DNA of 64,000 nucleotides from Aridibacter famidurans (GTDB lineage Bacteria; Acidobacteriota; Blastocatellia; Pyrinomonadales; Pyrinomonadaceae): NCBI GenBank assembly GCA_024103495.1, contig JAGFIQ010000126.1, positions 1 to 64,000 of the forward strand, read 5' to 3'. Shown piece by piece: positions 17,820 to 26,903 of this stretch (position 1 is its first letter; each line of letters starts with the position of its first letter). The notes under the pieces were generated by a model. It saw only the letters and a program-made list of their open reading frames with translations, ran no database searches and was not told where the DNA came from. The position numbers and the translations under genes were made by a program.

Positions 17820-19454
17820 ATGACCAACAACTATTCCGAACTCAGCGAGCCCAGGCGGATCGCAGGGATCGACGAACTCGAAGACCGAAAGCCGGCGGGT
17901 GCGCTCGTCGAGAACGTAGACCTTGTGATCGTGAGATTTGACGAAGAGGTATCCGTGCTGTACGGTCGCTGCCATCACCGCGGAGCTCTTCTTGCCGACG
18001 GCTTCATCGATGGCCGGAACCTTATCTGCGGCGTCCATTTCTGGGACTACCGGTATGACACCGGCGTTTCGGAATACAACAACAAGGAAGTGCTTCACAA
18101 GTTCTCTTCCGCGATCCACGACGGCGGACTGTGGGTGGACGCCGCCGAGATCCGTGACTTTCACAACGATCATCCGCAGCCGTTCGACCGTGACGAGTAC
18201 CTTGGCCAGTTCGCCGACACGCATCCCGAAAATACCGAGCCGTACACGAATTACATTCGCGACCTGGCGAAGAACGGGCTGAACAAGCACGGTCACCACG
18301 GGCCTTCCGAAGCGATGGGCGTTGACCGGAACACTCTTCCGAAGTGGGAGAACATACAGTTCCTTCCGGCGCAGGTGGCGCGTAGGCCGCTTCTGGATGA
18401 GGAGGATGTGAAAACGCGGACGGTGATCGGGCCCAATGCCCGGAAGCCGCTCGAGCTCTCGATGCCGCTTTTTGTTTCGGATATGAGCTTCGGGGCGCTT
18501 TCGAGGGAGGCGAAGATCGCACTTTCGAAAGGAGCCGAGATGGCAGGGACCGGGATAGCTTCGGGAGAGGGCGGAATGCTTCCGGAGGAGCAGGAGAACA
18601 ATTCGCGCTATTTCTACGAAATGGCTTCAGCGAAATTCGGTTTCTCGTGGGACAAGGTGGAAAAGGCGCAGGCATTTCATTTCAAAGGAGGCCAGGGCGC
18701 CAAGACCGGTACGGGAGGTCATCTTCCGGCTGAAAAGGTATCGGCCGAAATCGCTGAAGTGAGGGGTTTGAGCGCCGGACAGGCGGCGATCTCGCCGGCC
18801 GCTTTCCCGGATCTGAAGACCGCTTCGGACTTTCGAGAAGTCGCCGCCGAGGTGCGTGAACGGACCGGAGGCATTCCCGTGGGGTTCAAGCTGGCGGCGA
18901 GCCGGATCGAGGACGACATCGATTTCGCGCTCGACGTGGGGGTCGATTACATCATCCTCGACGGGAGAGGCGGAGGTACGGGTGCCGCGCCTTCGATCCT
19001 TCGAAACAACATAAATGTTCCGACCATACCGGCACTGGCACGCGCGAGAAGGCACCTTGATTCGGCTGGTGCCGAAGGCGTGACACTCGTGATCACGGGC
19101 GGATTGCGGGTAGCCGACGACTTCGCGAAAGCCCTGATGCTTGGAGCCGACGCGGTAGCGTTGGCGAACTCGGCCTTGCAGGCGATCGGCTGCCTCGGGA
19201 TGCGAGCCTGCAACACTAACAACTGTCCGGTCGGGATAGCTACGCAGAAGGACCATCTTCGGGCGAGGCTGATCATCGACGAATCCGCGAAGCAGCTGGC
19301 GAACTTCTTTGAAGCGACGAACGAGCTGATGAAGGTCATCGCCCGAGCCTGCGGTCACGATGATCTCTCAAAGTTCGATCTGGACGACCTGAGCACTTTC
19401 GATATCGATATGCACAGACTGACCGGGGTCAGGTACGCTGGTGTCAATGCGTAA
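17820..19454 (+). CDS. Fusion of Rieske [2Fe-2S] domain with glutamate-synthase-type FMN domain
   Basis: The N-terminal ~110 residues form a Rieske domain: the ligands CHH (C51, H53) and CGVH (C70, H73) fit C-x-H...C-x2-H. From about residue 200 the protein is a GltB-type FMN-binding alpha/beta barrel. It shows MPLFVSDMSFGALSREAK, FKGGQGAKTGTGGHLP, KLAASRIEDDIDFALDVGVDYIILDGRGGGTGAAP and the [3Fe-4S] cysteines C458-x5-C464-x4-C469 (GCLGMRACNTNNC). There is no glutaminase domain or NADPH subunit. It probably oxidoreduces an unknown substrate with electrons entering through the Rieske centre. Glutamate synthesis is unlikely without ammonia channelling. Confidence 0.85.
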   Translation: MTNNYSELSEPRRIAGIDELEDRKPAGALVENVDLVIVRFDEEVSVLYGRCHHRGALLADGFIDGRNLICGVHFWDYRYDTGVSEYNNKEVLHKFSSAIHDGGLWVDAAEIRDFHNDHPQPFDRDEYLGQFADTHPENTEPYTNYIRDLAKNGLNKHGHHGPSEAMGVDRNTLPKWENIQFLPAQVARRPLLDEEDVKTRTVIGPNARKPLELSMPLFVSDMSFGALSREAKIALSKGAEMAGTGIASGEGGMLPEEQENNSRYFYEMASAKFGFSWDKVEKAQAFHFKGGQGAKTGTGGHLPAEKVSAEIAEVRGLSAGQAAISPAAFPDLKTASDFREVAAEVRERTGGIPVGFKLAASRIEDDIDFALDVGVDYIILDGRGGGTGAAPSILRNNINVPTIPALARARRHLDSAGAEGVTLVITGGLRVADDFAKALMLGADAVALANSALQAIGCLGMRACNTNNCPVGIATQKDHLRARLIIDESAKQLANFFEATNELMKVIARACGHDDLSKFDLDDLSTFDIDMHRLTGVRYAGVNA

Positions 19455-19507
19455 AGAGCGCGCGAGGACTTCGGACTGTTTCTGAAAGATGTCTCGTGTA
19501 AGGTCGA

Positions 19508-20380
19508 TCAGCTTAGGTCCAGCGACCTCAGATATTCCCGGAACTCGTTTCCGAGATCGTCCCGCTTCAAGGCAAACTCGACCGTCGCGATCAGGAATCC
19601 CAGTTTGTCTCCGGCGTCGTGCCTCGTTCCCTCAAGCTTTACCGCGTATAACGGCCGTTCTTCGAGCAGATCGCGCATCGCGTCGGTGATCTGGATCTCT
19701 CCGCCGGCGCCTTTCTTCGTGTTCTCGATGGCGGGAAAGATGTCAGGGGTCAGGATATAACGGCCTATGATCGCCAGGTCAGATGGGGCCTCTTCAAAGG
19801 CGGGTTTTTCGACCATGTCGCGCACGCGGAACACGTTCGGCTCGACCTCCTCGGCGTCGATCACGCCGAACCGGGAGATCGCGGGGCCTTCGACCTGCAT
19901 TGTCGCCACAACGGGATCGCCGTACTTTTCGTAAACGTCGATAAGCTGTTTCATCGCGGGCACTTCCGAATCGACGACATCGTCGGCGAGGAGCACGGCG
20001 AACGCCTCGTTCGGAGTGAAATCCGACGCCTGCAGGATCGCGTGGCCCAGCCCGAGTGCCTGTTTCTGCCTCGTGTACGAGATCCTTGTGATCTCCGAGA
20101 TCCCGCGGACCATGTCGAACAGCTCGTCCTTCTTCCGCTCCTTCAGCAATTGTTCGAGTTCAAAAGAGATGTCAAAATGGTTCTCGATCGGAGCCTTTTC
20201 TCGGCCGGTCACGATCAGGATCGACTCGATCCCGGACGCGACGGCCTCTTCAACCGACACCTGGATAAGCGGTTTGTCCACGAGCGGCAGCATCTCTTTC
20301 GGGGACGCCTTGGTCGCGGGAAGGAACCTTGTGCCGAGGCCGGCAGCGGGAAAAACAGCTTTTCTGATCTTGTTCGTCAT
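19508..20380 (-). CDS. galU: UTP-glucose-1-phosphate uridylyltransferase
   Basis: GalU makes UDP-glucose from UTP and glucose 1-phosphate for envelope polysaccharides and sugar interconversion. The 290-aa product from ATG 20380 (MTNKIRKAVFPAAG) has the nucleotidyltransferase signature AAGLGTRFLPATK (12-24) and KEMLPLVDKPLIQ. It also has SYTRQKQALGLGHAI, LLADD, VEKP and GEIQITDAM. The reading frame stays open far upstream across serS antisense, but that extension is a shadow; homology begins at residue 4. It is convergent with the Rieske fusion (53-bp gap) and divergent from serS (99-bp gap). Confidence 0.95.
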   Translation of the reverse strand: MTNKIRKAVFPAAGLGTRFLPATKASPKEMLPLVDKPLIQVSVEEAVASGIESILIVTGREKAPIENHFDISFELEQLLKERKKDELFDMVRGISEITRISYTRQKQALGLGHAILQASDFTPNEAFAVLLADDVVDSEVPAMKQLIDVYEKYGDPVVATMQVEGPAISRFGVIDAEEVEPNVFRVRDMVEKPAFEEAPSDLAIIGRYILTPDIFPAIENTKKGAGGEIQITDAMRDLLEERPLYAVKLEGTRHDAGDKLGFLIATVEFALKRDDLGNEFREYLRSLDLS

Positions 20381-20479
20381 AACTTTGTAAACGGCGGTCT
20401 GGCCGAAAGAAGAAAGTTTAGTAGATAACTTGGCAGGTAACAACATCGGCGCTTGCGCCTTGGAAGATGAATTTAAGAC

Positions 20480-21766
20480 ATGCTTGATCTGAACTTCGTA
20501 AGGGAAAATCTCGATACCGTGCGCGAGGCGCTTCAAAAAAGAAATGCCTCGGCTGACGTTCTCGATGACTTCACGCGGCTGGACGTCGAACGCCGCGAGG
20601 TAATCGGCAAGGCCGACGAGGTCAACCGCCGGCGGAACGAATCGAGTAAGGAGATCGGCGCGCTGATGCAGGCGGGCGACCGCGAAGAGGCTGAAGCCAA
20701 GAAGGAAGAGGTTGCCGGCCTGAAGGGTCTTCAGTCGGAACTGGAGGATAAGCGGAAGGAGCTCGAGTCGGCGATGGATGAACTGCTCGCCGGTCTTCCG
20801 AACATCCCCGCCGAGGATGTCCCGGCGGGAGTCGACGAATCGGACAACGTCGAGGTCCGGAAATGGGGCGAGCCCGGAAAGTTCGACTTTGAACCGCTCG
20901 ACCACGTCGATATCGGCGAGAAACTCGGGATCCTGGACCTCGAGAGGGCGGCGAAGATAGCCGGCACCCGATTCGCGATCCTGAACGGCGCGGGAGCGCG
21001 GCTTGAGCGGGCGCTGATCAACTTCATGCTCGAGGTCCACACGACGAAGCACGGATATACCGAAACGCTGCCGCCGTTCCTCGTGAACCGCACCGCTCTG
21101 TTCGGCACGAACCAGCTTCCGAAGTTCGAAGAGGACCTGTTCCACATAAAGGACGAGCGGGGCTTTGCGCTGATCCCAACTGCTGAAGTTCCTGTGACCA
21201 ACTACTACGGAGGCGAGATCCTCGACGCGAAGGACCTGCCGTTGAAATACACGGCGTATACGCCGTGTTTCCGGAGTGAGGCGGGAAGCTACGGAAAGGA
21301 CACGCGAGGTCTGATCAGACAGCACCAGTTCGAGAAGGTGGAACTTGTGAAGATCACGCTTCCCGAGAATTCCTGGGACGAGCACGAGAAGCTGACGGCC
21401 GACGCGGAGACGATCCTGCAGATGCTCGAACTTCCGTACAGGACGGTCGTGCTTTCGACCGGCGATCTGGGATTTGGCGCCGCAAAGACCTACGACATCG
21501 AGGTGTGGCTGCCTTCGCAGAACACATACCGCGAGATCTCGAGTTGTTCGAACTGCCTCGATTTTCAGGCGCGGAGGATGAACCTGCGTTTCAGACGCGC
21601 TGGAGGCGAGAAGCCGGAGTTCGCACATACCCTGAACGGTTCGGGCCTCGCGGTCGGAAGGACCTGGATCGCGGTACTCGAGAACTACCAGCAGGAAGAC
21701 GGCAGCGTGATAATTCCGGAAGTCCTGCGGCCTTACATGGGCGGGATGGAAAAGATCGGGGGGTAG
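20480..21766 (+). CDS. serS: Seryl-tRNA synthetase
   Basis: SerS charges tRNA-Ser. The 428-aa product is full length, with the N-terminal antiparallel coiled-coil arm that grips the tRNA long variable arm (about residues 30-100). Class II motif 2 is [30 protein letters not shown] and motif 3 is [36 protein letters not shown] is also conserved. The start [10 protein letters not shown] is standard for the family. Downstream lies the REP/RAYT region. Confidence 0.97.
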   Translation: MLDLNFVRENLDTVREALQKRNASADVLDDFTRLDVERREVIGKADEVNRRRNESSKEIGALMQAGDREEAEAKKEEVAGLKGLQSELEDKRKELESAMDELLAGLPNIPAEDVPAGVDESDNVEVRKWGEPGKFDFEPLDHVDIGEKLGILDLERAAKIAGTRFAILNGAGARLERALINFMLEVHTTKHGYTETLPPFLVNRTALFGTNQLPKFEEDLFHIKDERGFALIPTAEVPVTNYYGGEILDAKDLPLKYTAYTPCFRSEAGSYGKDTRGLIRQHQFEKVELVKITLPENSWDEHEKLTADAETILQMLELPYRTVVLSTGDLGFGAAKTYDIEVWLPSQNTYREISSCSNCLDFQARRMNLRFRRAGGEKPEFAHTLNGSGLAVGRTWIAVLENYQQEDGSVIIPEVLRPYMGGMEKIGG

Positions 21767-21806
21767 AGCGTAGCGAAACACCCATGATGCTTGGTCTTGC
21801 CCTCTT

Positions 21807-21900
21807 CACTCCGAAGGAGTGACGGAAGGTAGCCCGGGGTGGAGCGAAGCGAAACCTCGGGGTGGTGATGACCGTTGCTTGCGCACTCCGGAGGAGTGCC
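21807..21900 (-). repeat. REP-like element, left copy (inverted)
   Basis: The segment contains two terminal hairpins, CACTCCGAAGGAGTG (21807-21821) and GCACTCCGGAGGAGTGC (ending ~21900), around a TAGCCCGGGGTGGAGCGAAG core. Read on the minus strand it follows the same order as the copies at 22482-22573 and 22656-22747. The family therefore brackets the IS200-type transposase in inverted orientation. Confidence 0.75.
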
Positions 21901-22030
21901 GCTTCCAGTGAAGAATTCTTGGCGAGAGTGGCGCTCCCATGGTATCGTCCTCCTACTTTTCGGAGAAGCCCTCCCCACAGATTGCTCCGGGCCGAACCGA
22001 AGAGAATCCCACAAATTCGGAAGTCCTCAC

Positions 22031-22477
22031 ATGTCCTCAACCCATCCCGTTCTTCACTATCACGTTGTTTTCAGTACGAAAGTGAGAATTCCGTTTATCG
22101 AGAAGGAATGGAAGGTACGCCTTCACAAGCACATCTCAGGTTGTTTGCGTGCCGAAGGCGGGTCGCCTCTCGCGGTCGGCGGAGTCGCTGATCACGTTCA
22201 TTTGCTCTTTGGACTTCGGTCCACTCATCAGCTCGCCAGCGTCGTGAAAGTAGTTAAAGTAGCGTCGAGTAAATGGGTCCATCGTACGATTGGCAAGGAG
22301 GTCTTCTGCTGGCAAACCGGTTACGGTGCATTCACCGTAAGCCCATCGCAAACCGAGACAGTTCGCAAGTACATACTTCGACAGGAAAAACACCACGAGA
22401 AGATGACATTTAAGGACGAGTATCTTCAAATCCTAAAGCGTTCGGGTGCTAAGTTCGAAGAGGAATATCTTTGGTAG
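22031..22477 (+). CDS. IS200/IS605-type or RAYT transposase (Y1 HUH)
   Basis: The 148-aa product from ATG 22031 (MSSTHPVLHYHVVFSTK) is a single-strand DNA transposase of the HUH/Y1 class. The HUH metal site is H55-V-H57 (DHVHLLFG) and the nucleophilic tyrosine is probably Y114 (VRKYILRQEKHH). The C-terminus FKDEYLQILKRSGAKFEEEYLW is typical of IS200-like proteins. Upstream ATGs in the same frame are not conserved. Palindromic repeats of one family flank it on both sides, in opposite orientation on the left, as expected for a REP-associated tyrosine transposase or an IS200-derived system. It looks intact. Confidence 0.88.
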   Translation: MSSTHPVLHYHVVFSTKVRIPFIEKEWKVRLHKHISGCLRAEGGSPLAVGGVADHVHLLFGLRSTHQLASVVKVVKVASSKWVHRTIGKEVFCWQTGYGAFTVSPSQTETVRKYILRQEKHHEKMTFKDEYLQILKRSGAKFEEEYLW

Positions 22478-22481
22478 TGCA

Positions 22482-22573
22482 GCACGCCTCCGGGGTGCGG
22501 ATATTGCTGCTATCGTTACCCGGGGCTGCGCTTCGCTGGCCCCGGGCTACCTTCCGTCACGCCTTCGGCGTGA
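22482..22573 (+). repeat. REP-like element, right copy 1
   Basis: This copy starts just after the transposase stop. It has three palindromic parts: GCACGCCTCCGGGGTGC, CCCGGGGCTGCGCTTCGCTG followed by GCCCCGGG, and CACGCCTTCGGCGTG. The next copy begins 82 bp downstream. Confidence 0.8.
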
Positions 22574-22655
22574 AGAGAACACGATCATGCACCGACATGG
22601 GATTCATCTTGCCACGGGCGGATTTCCGAGGGCGCACACGGGCGCGAACGAAGCA

Positions 22656-22747
22656 GCACCCCTCCGGGGTGCGGATATTGCTGCTGTCGTTACCCGGGGC
22701 TGCGCTTCGCTTGCCCCGGGCTACCATCCGCCACGCCTCCGGCGTGA
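22656..22747 (+). repeat. REP-like element, right copy 2
   Basis: This is a near-identical direct copy of 22482-22573, with the same three hairpins and the core TTACCCGGGGCTGCGCTTCG. It differs mostly in hairpin tips. Confidence 0.8.
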
Positions 22748-22778
22748 AGAGCAAGCGAACAAACATCAAGTGTTTCCC

Positions 22779-22822
22779 TTCGGCTTGTCCCGGGCTACCT
22801 TACGTCACGCCTCCGGCGTGAT
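22779..22822 (+). repeat. REP-like element, right copy 3 (partial)
   Basis: Only the second half of the unit is present: CTTCGGCTTGTCCCGGGCTA followed by the terminal hairpin CACGCCTCCGGCGTG. It lies about 120 bp before mazE. Confidence 0.65.
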
Positions 22823-22939
22823 GAAGCGACCAAACATCAGATGGAATCCCGCTACGCTAACCCGGACATCTTCCGTCATTTTTTCGGAAAGAGGCGCGTA
22901 CATTTGACGAATTCCATTTTCGTAATTACATTGTAACCA

Positions 22940-23194
22940 ATGAAAGCGAAGATCGTGCGTATCGGAAACTCGCAAGGGGTTCGGATCCCAAAGGTGATGC
23001 TCACTGACAGCCGGCTTGAGGAAGATGTCGAACTCGAGATCTGCGACGAGGGCATCCTGATCCGGCCCGCCAAGAATCCCCGCCAGAACTGGGACTCGGC
23101 ATTTCGCTCGATGGCGGAAGACGACGCCGACGAGATGCTGATCGAGAACAATGAAGCGCCAACTGCGTTCGAGAAGGATGAATGGAGATGGTAA
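22940..23194 (+). CDS. mazE: MazE/AbrB-type antitoxin
   Basis: The 84-aa product begins MKAKIVRIGNSQGVRIPKVML, the SpoVT/AbrB swapped-hairpin DNA-binding domain of MazE antitoxins. An acidic C-terminal tail (MAEDDADEMLIENNEAP) would bind and block MazF. It overlaps the toxin gene by 13 bp, the usual arrangement. MazE-MazF complexes normally repress their own promoter, which should lie in 22823-22939 just after the REP repeats. Confidence 0.88.
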   Translation: MKAKIVRIGNSQGVRIPKVMLTDSRLEEDVELEICDEGILIRPAKNPRQNWDSAFRSMAEDDADEMLIENNEAPTAFEKDEWRW

Positions 23195-23508
23195 GCCGGT
23201 TCGAGATCTATCTGCTGAACCTTGATCCCGAGATTTCCGGAGATCCTAGGAACAGTCGGCCCTGCGTCGTGATATCCCCGGACGAGATGAACCGAAATAT
23301 CGAATCTGTGATCGTAGCCCCCGTGTCCTCCGACGTTCGGAAATACCCGACACGCGTTCCTTTTGAGTTCCTCGAAAAAAAGCGGTCGCTCGTCCTGGAC
23401 CAGATCCGCACCGTGGAAAAGGCTCGTCTCTTCAAAAAAATAGGTGAGCTGAACAGGTCCGCCGGCGAGCGCGCTGTCGCGGTCCTCCAGGAAATGTTCG
23501 CGGAATAG
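23182..23508 (+). CDS. mazF: MazF/PemK-type mRNA interferase toxin
   Basis: The 108-aa product has the MazF fold signatures: FEIYLLNLDPEISGDPRNSRPCVVISPDEMN near the N-terminus, then VIVAPVSSD, RVPF and VLDQIRTVEKARL. MazF toxins cleave mRNA at short motifs. Here the usual invariant start WxVxLxPxxGxE appears as FEIYLLNLDPEISGD, a common variant. ATG 23182 is used; an ATG two codons later is an alternative. It is co-transcribed with mazE. Confidence 0.88.
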   Translation: MEMVSRFEIYLLNLDPEISGDPRNSRPCVVISPDEMNRNIESVIVAPVSSDVRKYPTRVPFEFLEKKRSLVLDQIRTVEKARLFKKIGELNRSAGERAVAVLQEMFAE

Positions 23509-23537
23509 AGCAGATAGCGAGAGGTTACGGAGCGTAT

Positions 23538-23681
23538 CAGTTGCCCCCGGGGTTAGCCGGGGGACTTCAATCCGAATGAGCGGGAGGCAGGGGCTTTAGC
23601 CCCGAGAGAGCCGGCTAAAGCCGGCAATAAATAACGGATCTTCATCGCTCTCCCCCCGCTAAAGCGAGGGACAACTGATGG
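23538..23681. repeat. CAGTTG-bounded palindromic repeat cluster
   Basis: The cluster has four hairpins in a row: CCCCCGGGGTTAGCCGGGGG, GGGGCTTTAGCCCC (23590-23603), GCCGGCTAAAGCCGGC (23610-23625) and CCCCCGCTAAAGCGAGGG. The whole block is bounded by inverted ATCAGTTGCCCC and GGGACAACTGAT ends. It shares hairpins and ends with the block at 15275-15408 and the piece near 32484-32512. It lies between convergent mazF and sppA and could act as a bidirectional transcript end. Confidence 0.78.
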
Positions 23682-23735
23682 CTGTCTAAACCTCAACGAT
23701 CGGGTCCCGCTCGTGAAGATCGAACGCTTGATCAG

Positions 23736-25538
23736 TTACCTGATCTCCAGTTCGTACGGAAGCATCATCATCGCCTCGCCGCGCTTCATCTTGTCGAACA
23801 AAGCAGCGTACCTGAGCGAACGTCTGACGTCTTCCGGCAGCGACCTGATCAGGGCCTCCTGCGCTTTCAGTTCGCTTTCCGAAAAGGTCGTGTCTTCCGG
23901 TGTGCCGAAGATCCTGTCAAAGAGCGTTTCCGCCTTTGGAAGAACGACCCGCTTGACGTCCTGATCAGCTGGAAGCTTGGCTAGCGACTTGGCTACTTCG
24001 ATCGCCTTCTCAAGCCCTCCAAACTCGTCCACAAGACCGTTCGCCTTCGCCTGATTTCCGGTCCACACGCGTCCCTGTCCCAGCGAATCGACCTTTTCGT
24101 TGTTCATATTGCGGCCTTTCGCTACCTTGGGCACGAAGTTGTCGTAGTAGATGCTGTTCGCCTGCTCCTGGAATTTCGCGCGCTCTTCGTCCGTCCATTT
24201 CTCGGTTTCGCGGAAGATCCCTGCGTTCTTGCCCTTCAAGACATACTGGCTGTTCACGCCAACCCAGTCATAGAAACCGCTCAGAACGGGCTTACCCAGA
24301 AACACTCCGATAGAACCCGTAAGCGTCGAAGGCTCAGCGACGATCTTGTTCGCGTTGCAGGCAATGTAGTAACCGCCGGACGCCGCGACGTCCCCCATCG
24401 AAACCACGACCGGCTTCTTGGCCTTCGCCTTCTCGATCGCGTGCCACATAAGGTCCGAAGCCAGTGCCGAGCCGCCCGGACTGTCGACGCGAAGGACGAT
24501 CGCCTTTATGGTTTCGTCCTCCGCGGCCAGGTTCACGGCTTCAACGATCGTGTCCGAACCCATTGTCTGGGCTCCGAACGGGCTGTTGGTGGACCGGCCT
24601 GTGGAGATCGCACCCGATGCGTAGATCACGGCGATCCTTTCGCCTGTGTTTAGTCCGAAATTTTCCGCGGGTACCTGTTTGTAGCTGCCCGCGCTGATCG
24701 TCCTGAGTTTATCTTCCTTCGCGTAACCGAGGCGGTTGTGGAGTTCTTCGTAAACCTCGTCCCTGTACTTCGCTCCGTCGATCAGGCCCACGCTCTTGTC
24801 CGCAGCCTGGACCGCATTGTACGGCGCATTGTCGATCAGCTCGCGGACACGTTCCTGAGAGAGCTTTCGGTCTTCGGCTATCGAATCGACAAGTCTTCCG
24901 TAAAGGTCATCGAGCAAGGCGTTTAGGACCTCCCGATGTGCCTCGGACATCTCCTTTCGCGTGTACTGGTCCGGCGCGTTCTTGTACTTTCCTATCTGGA
25001 TGACGTCCGGCTCGATTCCCAGCTTTTCGAGCGATCCCCCGTAGAAAACCGCATTGGCGGCGAAGCCGGTTATATAAATGTCGCCGGTCGGCGGCATATA
25101 TATCTTCTCGGCCGCCGAGGCGATGTAATATTCCTTGTTCGTACCTAATTCCGTGTAGGCATAGAGCGGTTTTCCGGAAGTCCGAAAATCCTTCAACGCC
25201 CTTCGCAGTTCATCCGCCTTTCCCCAGCCGAGCCCCGAGAACTCTATGTCCAGGAGCACTGCGCCGATCCGGTTGTCCGCCTTCGCCTTCCTGAGCTGGG
25301 TCAAAAGGCTCGAGAATGACTGAGGTGTCGGTATTCCCAGAAGGTCCGCCGCCGGGTCGTCCGCGGAATGATCCGGGAGTTCGCCCGCGACCTTGAGCAC
25401 GAGCACGCTGTTCTCCGGCACACTCGGCCTGCCCAGCGATTCGGCGAGCAGGATCAGCCCGATTACGGCAACAAGCACAAGCGCCACGAGGGCGCCTGCA
25501 ACGATGATGATGATTTTTCCGGTTTTTGAAATAGCCAT
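23736..25538 (-). CDS. sppA: Signal peptide peptidase SppA, 67-kDa type
   Basis: SppA is a membrane-bound serine protease that degrades cleaved signal peptides. The 600-aa product has an N-terminal transmembrane anchor (residues ~8-33) and two ClpP-like S49 domains, like the long E. coli form. The general base lysine is K186 (IGKYKNAPD) in the first domain. The nucleophile is S387 (MGDVAASGGYYIA) in the second, after LRVDSPGGSALASD. The C-terminal extension of ~80 residues is not conserved. It is monocistronic by spacing, and its promoter lies in the 92-bp gap to the DUF72 gene. Confidence 0.95.
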   Translation of the reverse strand: MAISKTGKIIIIVAGALVALVLVAVIGLILLAESLGRPSVPENSVLVLKVAGELPDHSADDPAADLLGIPTPQSFSSLLTQLRKAKADNRIGAVLLDIEFSGLGWGKADELRRALKDFRTSGKPLYAYTELGTNKEYYIASAAEKIYMPPTGDIYITGFAANAVFYGGSLEKLGIEPDVIQIGKYKNAPDQYTRKEMSEAHREVLNALLDDLYGRLVDSIAEDRKLSQERVRELIDNAPYNAVQAADKSVGLIDGAKYRDEVYEELHNRLGYAKEDKLRTISAGSYKQVPAENFGLNTGERIAVIYASGAISTGRSTNSPFGAQTMGSDTIVEAVNLAAEDETIKAIVLRVDSPGGSALASDLMWHAIEKAKAKKPVVVSMGDVAASGGYYIACNANKIVAEPSTLTGSIGVFLGKPVLSGFYDWVGVNSQYVLKGKNAGIFRETEKWTDEERAKFQEQANSIYYDNFVPKVAKGRNMNNEKVDSLGQGRVWTGNQAKANGLVDEFGGLEKAIEVAKSLAKLPADQDVKRVVLPKAETLFDRIFGTPEDTTFSESELKAQEALIRSLPEDVRRSLRYAALFDKMKRGEAMMMLPYELEIR

Positions 25539-25630
25539 GTCTTATGATTTCCCGGCTCTTCCGGGAGTAATGAATGGTCAGGAGACCATCGCATTCTACG
25601 CACGGGGAGCTCAAAATGTTTGGGAAGGCG

Positions 25631-26452
25631 TCAGCTGAACAGCCGGTTCTGGATCTCCAGTTCTCGGGGATCGGCGATGTCTTTTCCCGAGAGCTCCCTG
25701 AGTTTGTTCACGCTGGCCGGCGCGAAGCCTTCGGTGAGGTTGCTGAAATATACATACGCGTCCCGTTCCCGAAGCGCGCTCAGCCTATCGTACCACTCCC
25801 CGATGAGCCGGTCCTCGGGACGGACCACACGGTCGAAGCGCTCCAGGTCCCTCGCTCCCATAAACCGTACATAGACCGGAAGGCGGGATTCCCGTTCGAG
25901 CGCGGAAAACCAAAGCGAGCGCGGGACCCATTCGCCCTCTACGGTACACAGCCATACGCCTCGCTCTTCCAGTTCACGGAACGTCCATTCGACGAGCCAC
26001 GCCGGATCCCTGAACTCGACCGCGAAGCTTATCTTGGTCGGAAGAAACGAAAGGAATTCCCGGAGCCTGCTCGCGTTCCGGCGGTTGGCGCGAAATGAGG
26101 GCGGAAGCTGGATCAGGATCGGTCCAAGCTTCTCCTTTAATAATGAGGCCCGGGAAAAGAACTCGTCTGCGGCGGGGAACGCGGCCTTTCCGAGCCGCTG
26201 TTCGTGCGTTATCTCACGCGGCATCTTCAGTGCGAACAGAAACCCTTCGGATGATCTCGCGTACCAGTTAAGAAATGTGTCTGCCGAGGGCGGAGCGTAG
26301 AATGTCGAATCCACTTCGACCGTGTCGAATACCTTCGAATACAAGCCTAGCATGTCTCCCTGCCTTGCTCCGAAAGGGTAGAACAGGTGCTTCGCTCCGC
26401 TCGGGGTTACCCAGTCGGTGTAGTTCCAGCCCTGGCATCCGGTACGGATCAT
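25631..26452 (-). CDS. DUF72 family protein (YecE-like)
   Basis: The start is ATG 26452 (MIRTGCQGWNYTDW), where DUF72 homology begins; the longer frame to 26590 is unsupported. The 273-aa product has the family hallmarks TGCQGWNYTDWV, FDTVEVDSTFYAPPS, FALKMPREITHEQRL, LIQLPPSF, AVEFRDPAW and AYVYFSNLTEG. DUF72 adopts a TIM-barrel-like fold; its activity is unknown. Confidence 0.85.
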   Translation of the reverse strand: MIRTGCQGWNYTDWVTPSGAKHLFYPFGARQGDMLGLYSKVFDTVEVDSTFYAPPSADTFLNWYARSSEGFLFALKMPREITHEQRLGKAAFPAADEFFSRASLLKEKLGPILIQLPPSFRANRRNASRLREFLSFLPTKISFAVEFRDPAWLVEWTFRELEERGVWLCTVEGEWVPRSLWFSALERESRLPVYVRFMGARDLERFDRVVRPEDRLIGEWYDRLSALRERDAYVYFSNLTEGFAPASVNKLRELSGKDIADPRELEIQNRLFS

Positions 26453-26903
26453 TTGTTTATTCTGCCATTCTGCAGCTCGGAAGTTCCATACGAGAATCTG
26501 GATTTTCCCGGAGACCGCCGCGCCTTTCCCGCCTGTGCAACCGCCCGGAGGCGATGGATAATCGAAGCGGAAAAACCCGGCAGCCGTCAATTAGTCAGCA
26601 ATTCCTTTCAACGTCCGACTTCGGAGACAGCCCGCAATCAGCTTTTGCAGCCCGCGCGATGGTTCGATACGATTTGCGTAAGAGTAACGATTGCCATAGT
26701 TTACGGGCCCAAACGAATCGGCCCAAAGATCGGTTCGCCGGGCCGGATGTTGCCGGTGCACGAGTCGAAGTAGCCTTCGGAAGCTCTCCCGGCCCCCAAT
26801 GTAAAGTTTTGTAAGGAATTGCTTTTCAGCCCAAGAGGCTCTTTATTTCCAATTTCGTTTTCTGTATTCTCCGATTCGAATTTTCATATACAGGTAATCA
26901 TCT
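26453..26903. other. Intergenic stretch upstream of the NtrC-type regulator
   Basis: About 450 bp separate the DUF72 start from the regulator. A long minus-strand extension of the DUF72 frame covers 26453-26590 but lacks homology. The AT-rich part from about 26810 should contain the promoter of the regulator. I saw no obvious GG-N10-GC sigma-54 promoter there and no RNA gene. Confidence 0.5.

Noticed and set aside
20381-21781. Upstream extension of the galU frame, antisense to serS (up to 757 aa in total)
   Set aside because: Homology to GalU starts at the ATG at 20380. The extension is an open antisense shadow of the conserved serS gene.
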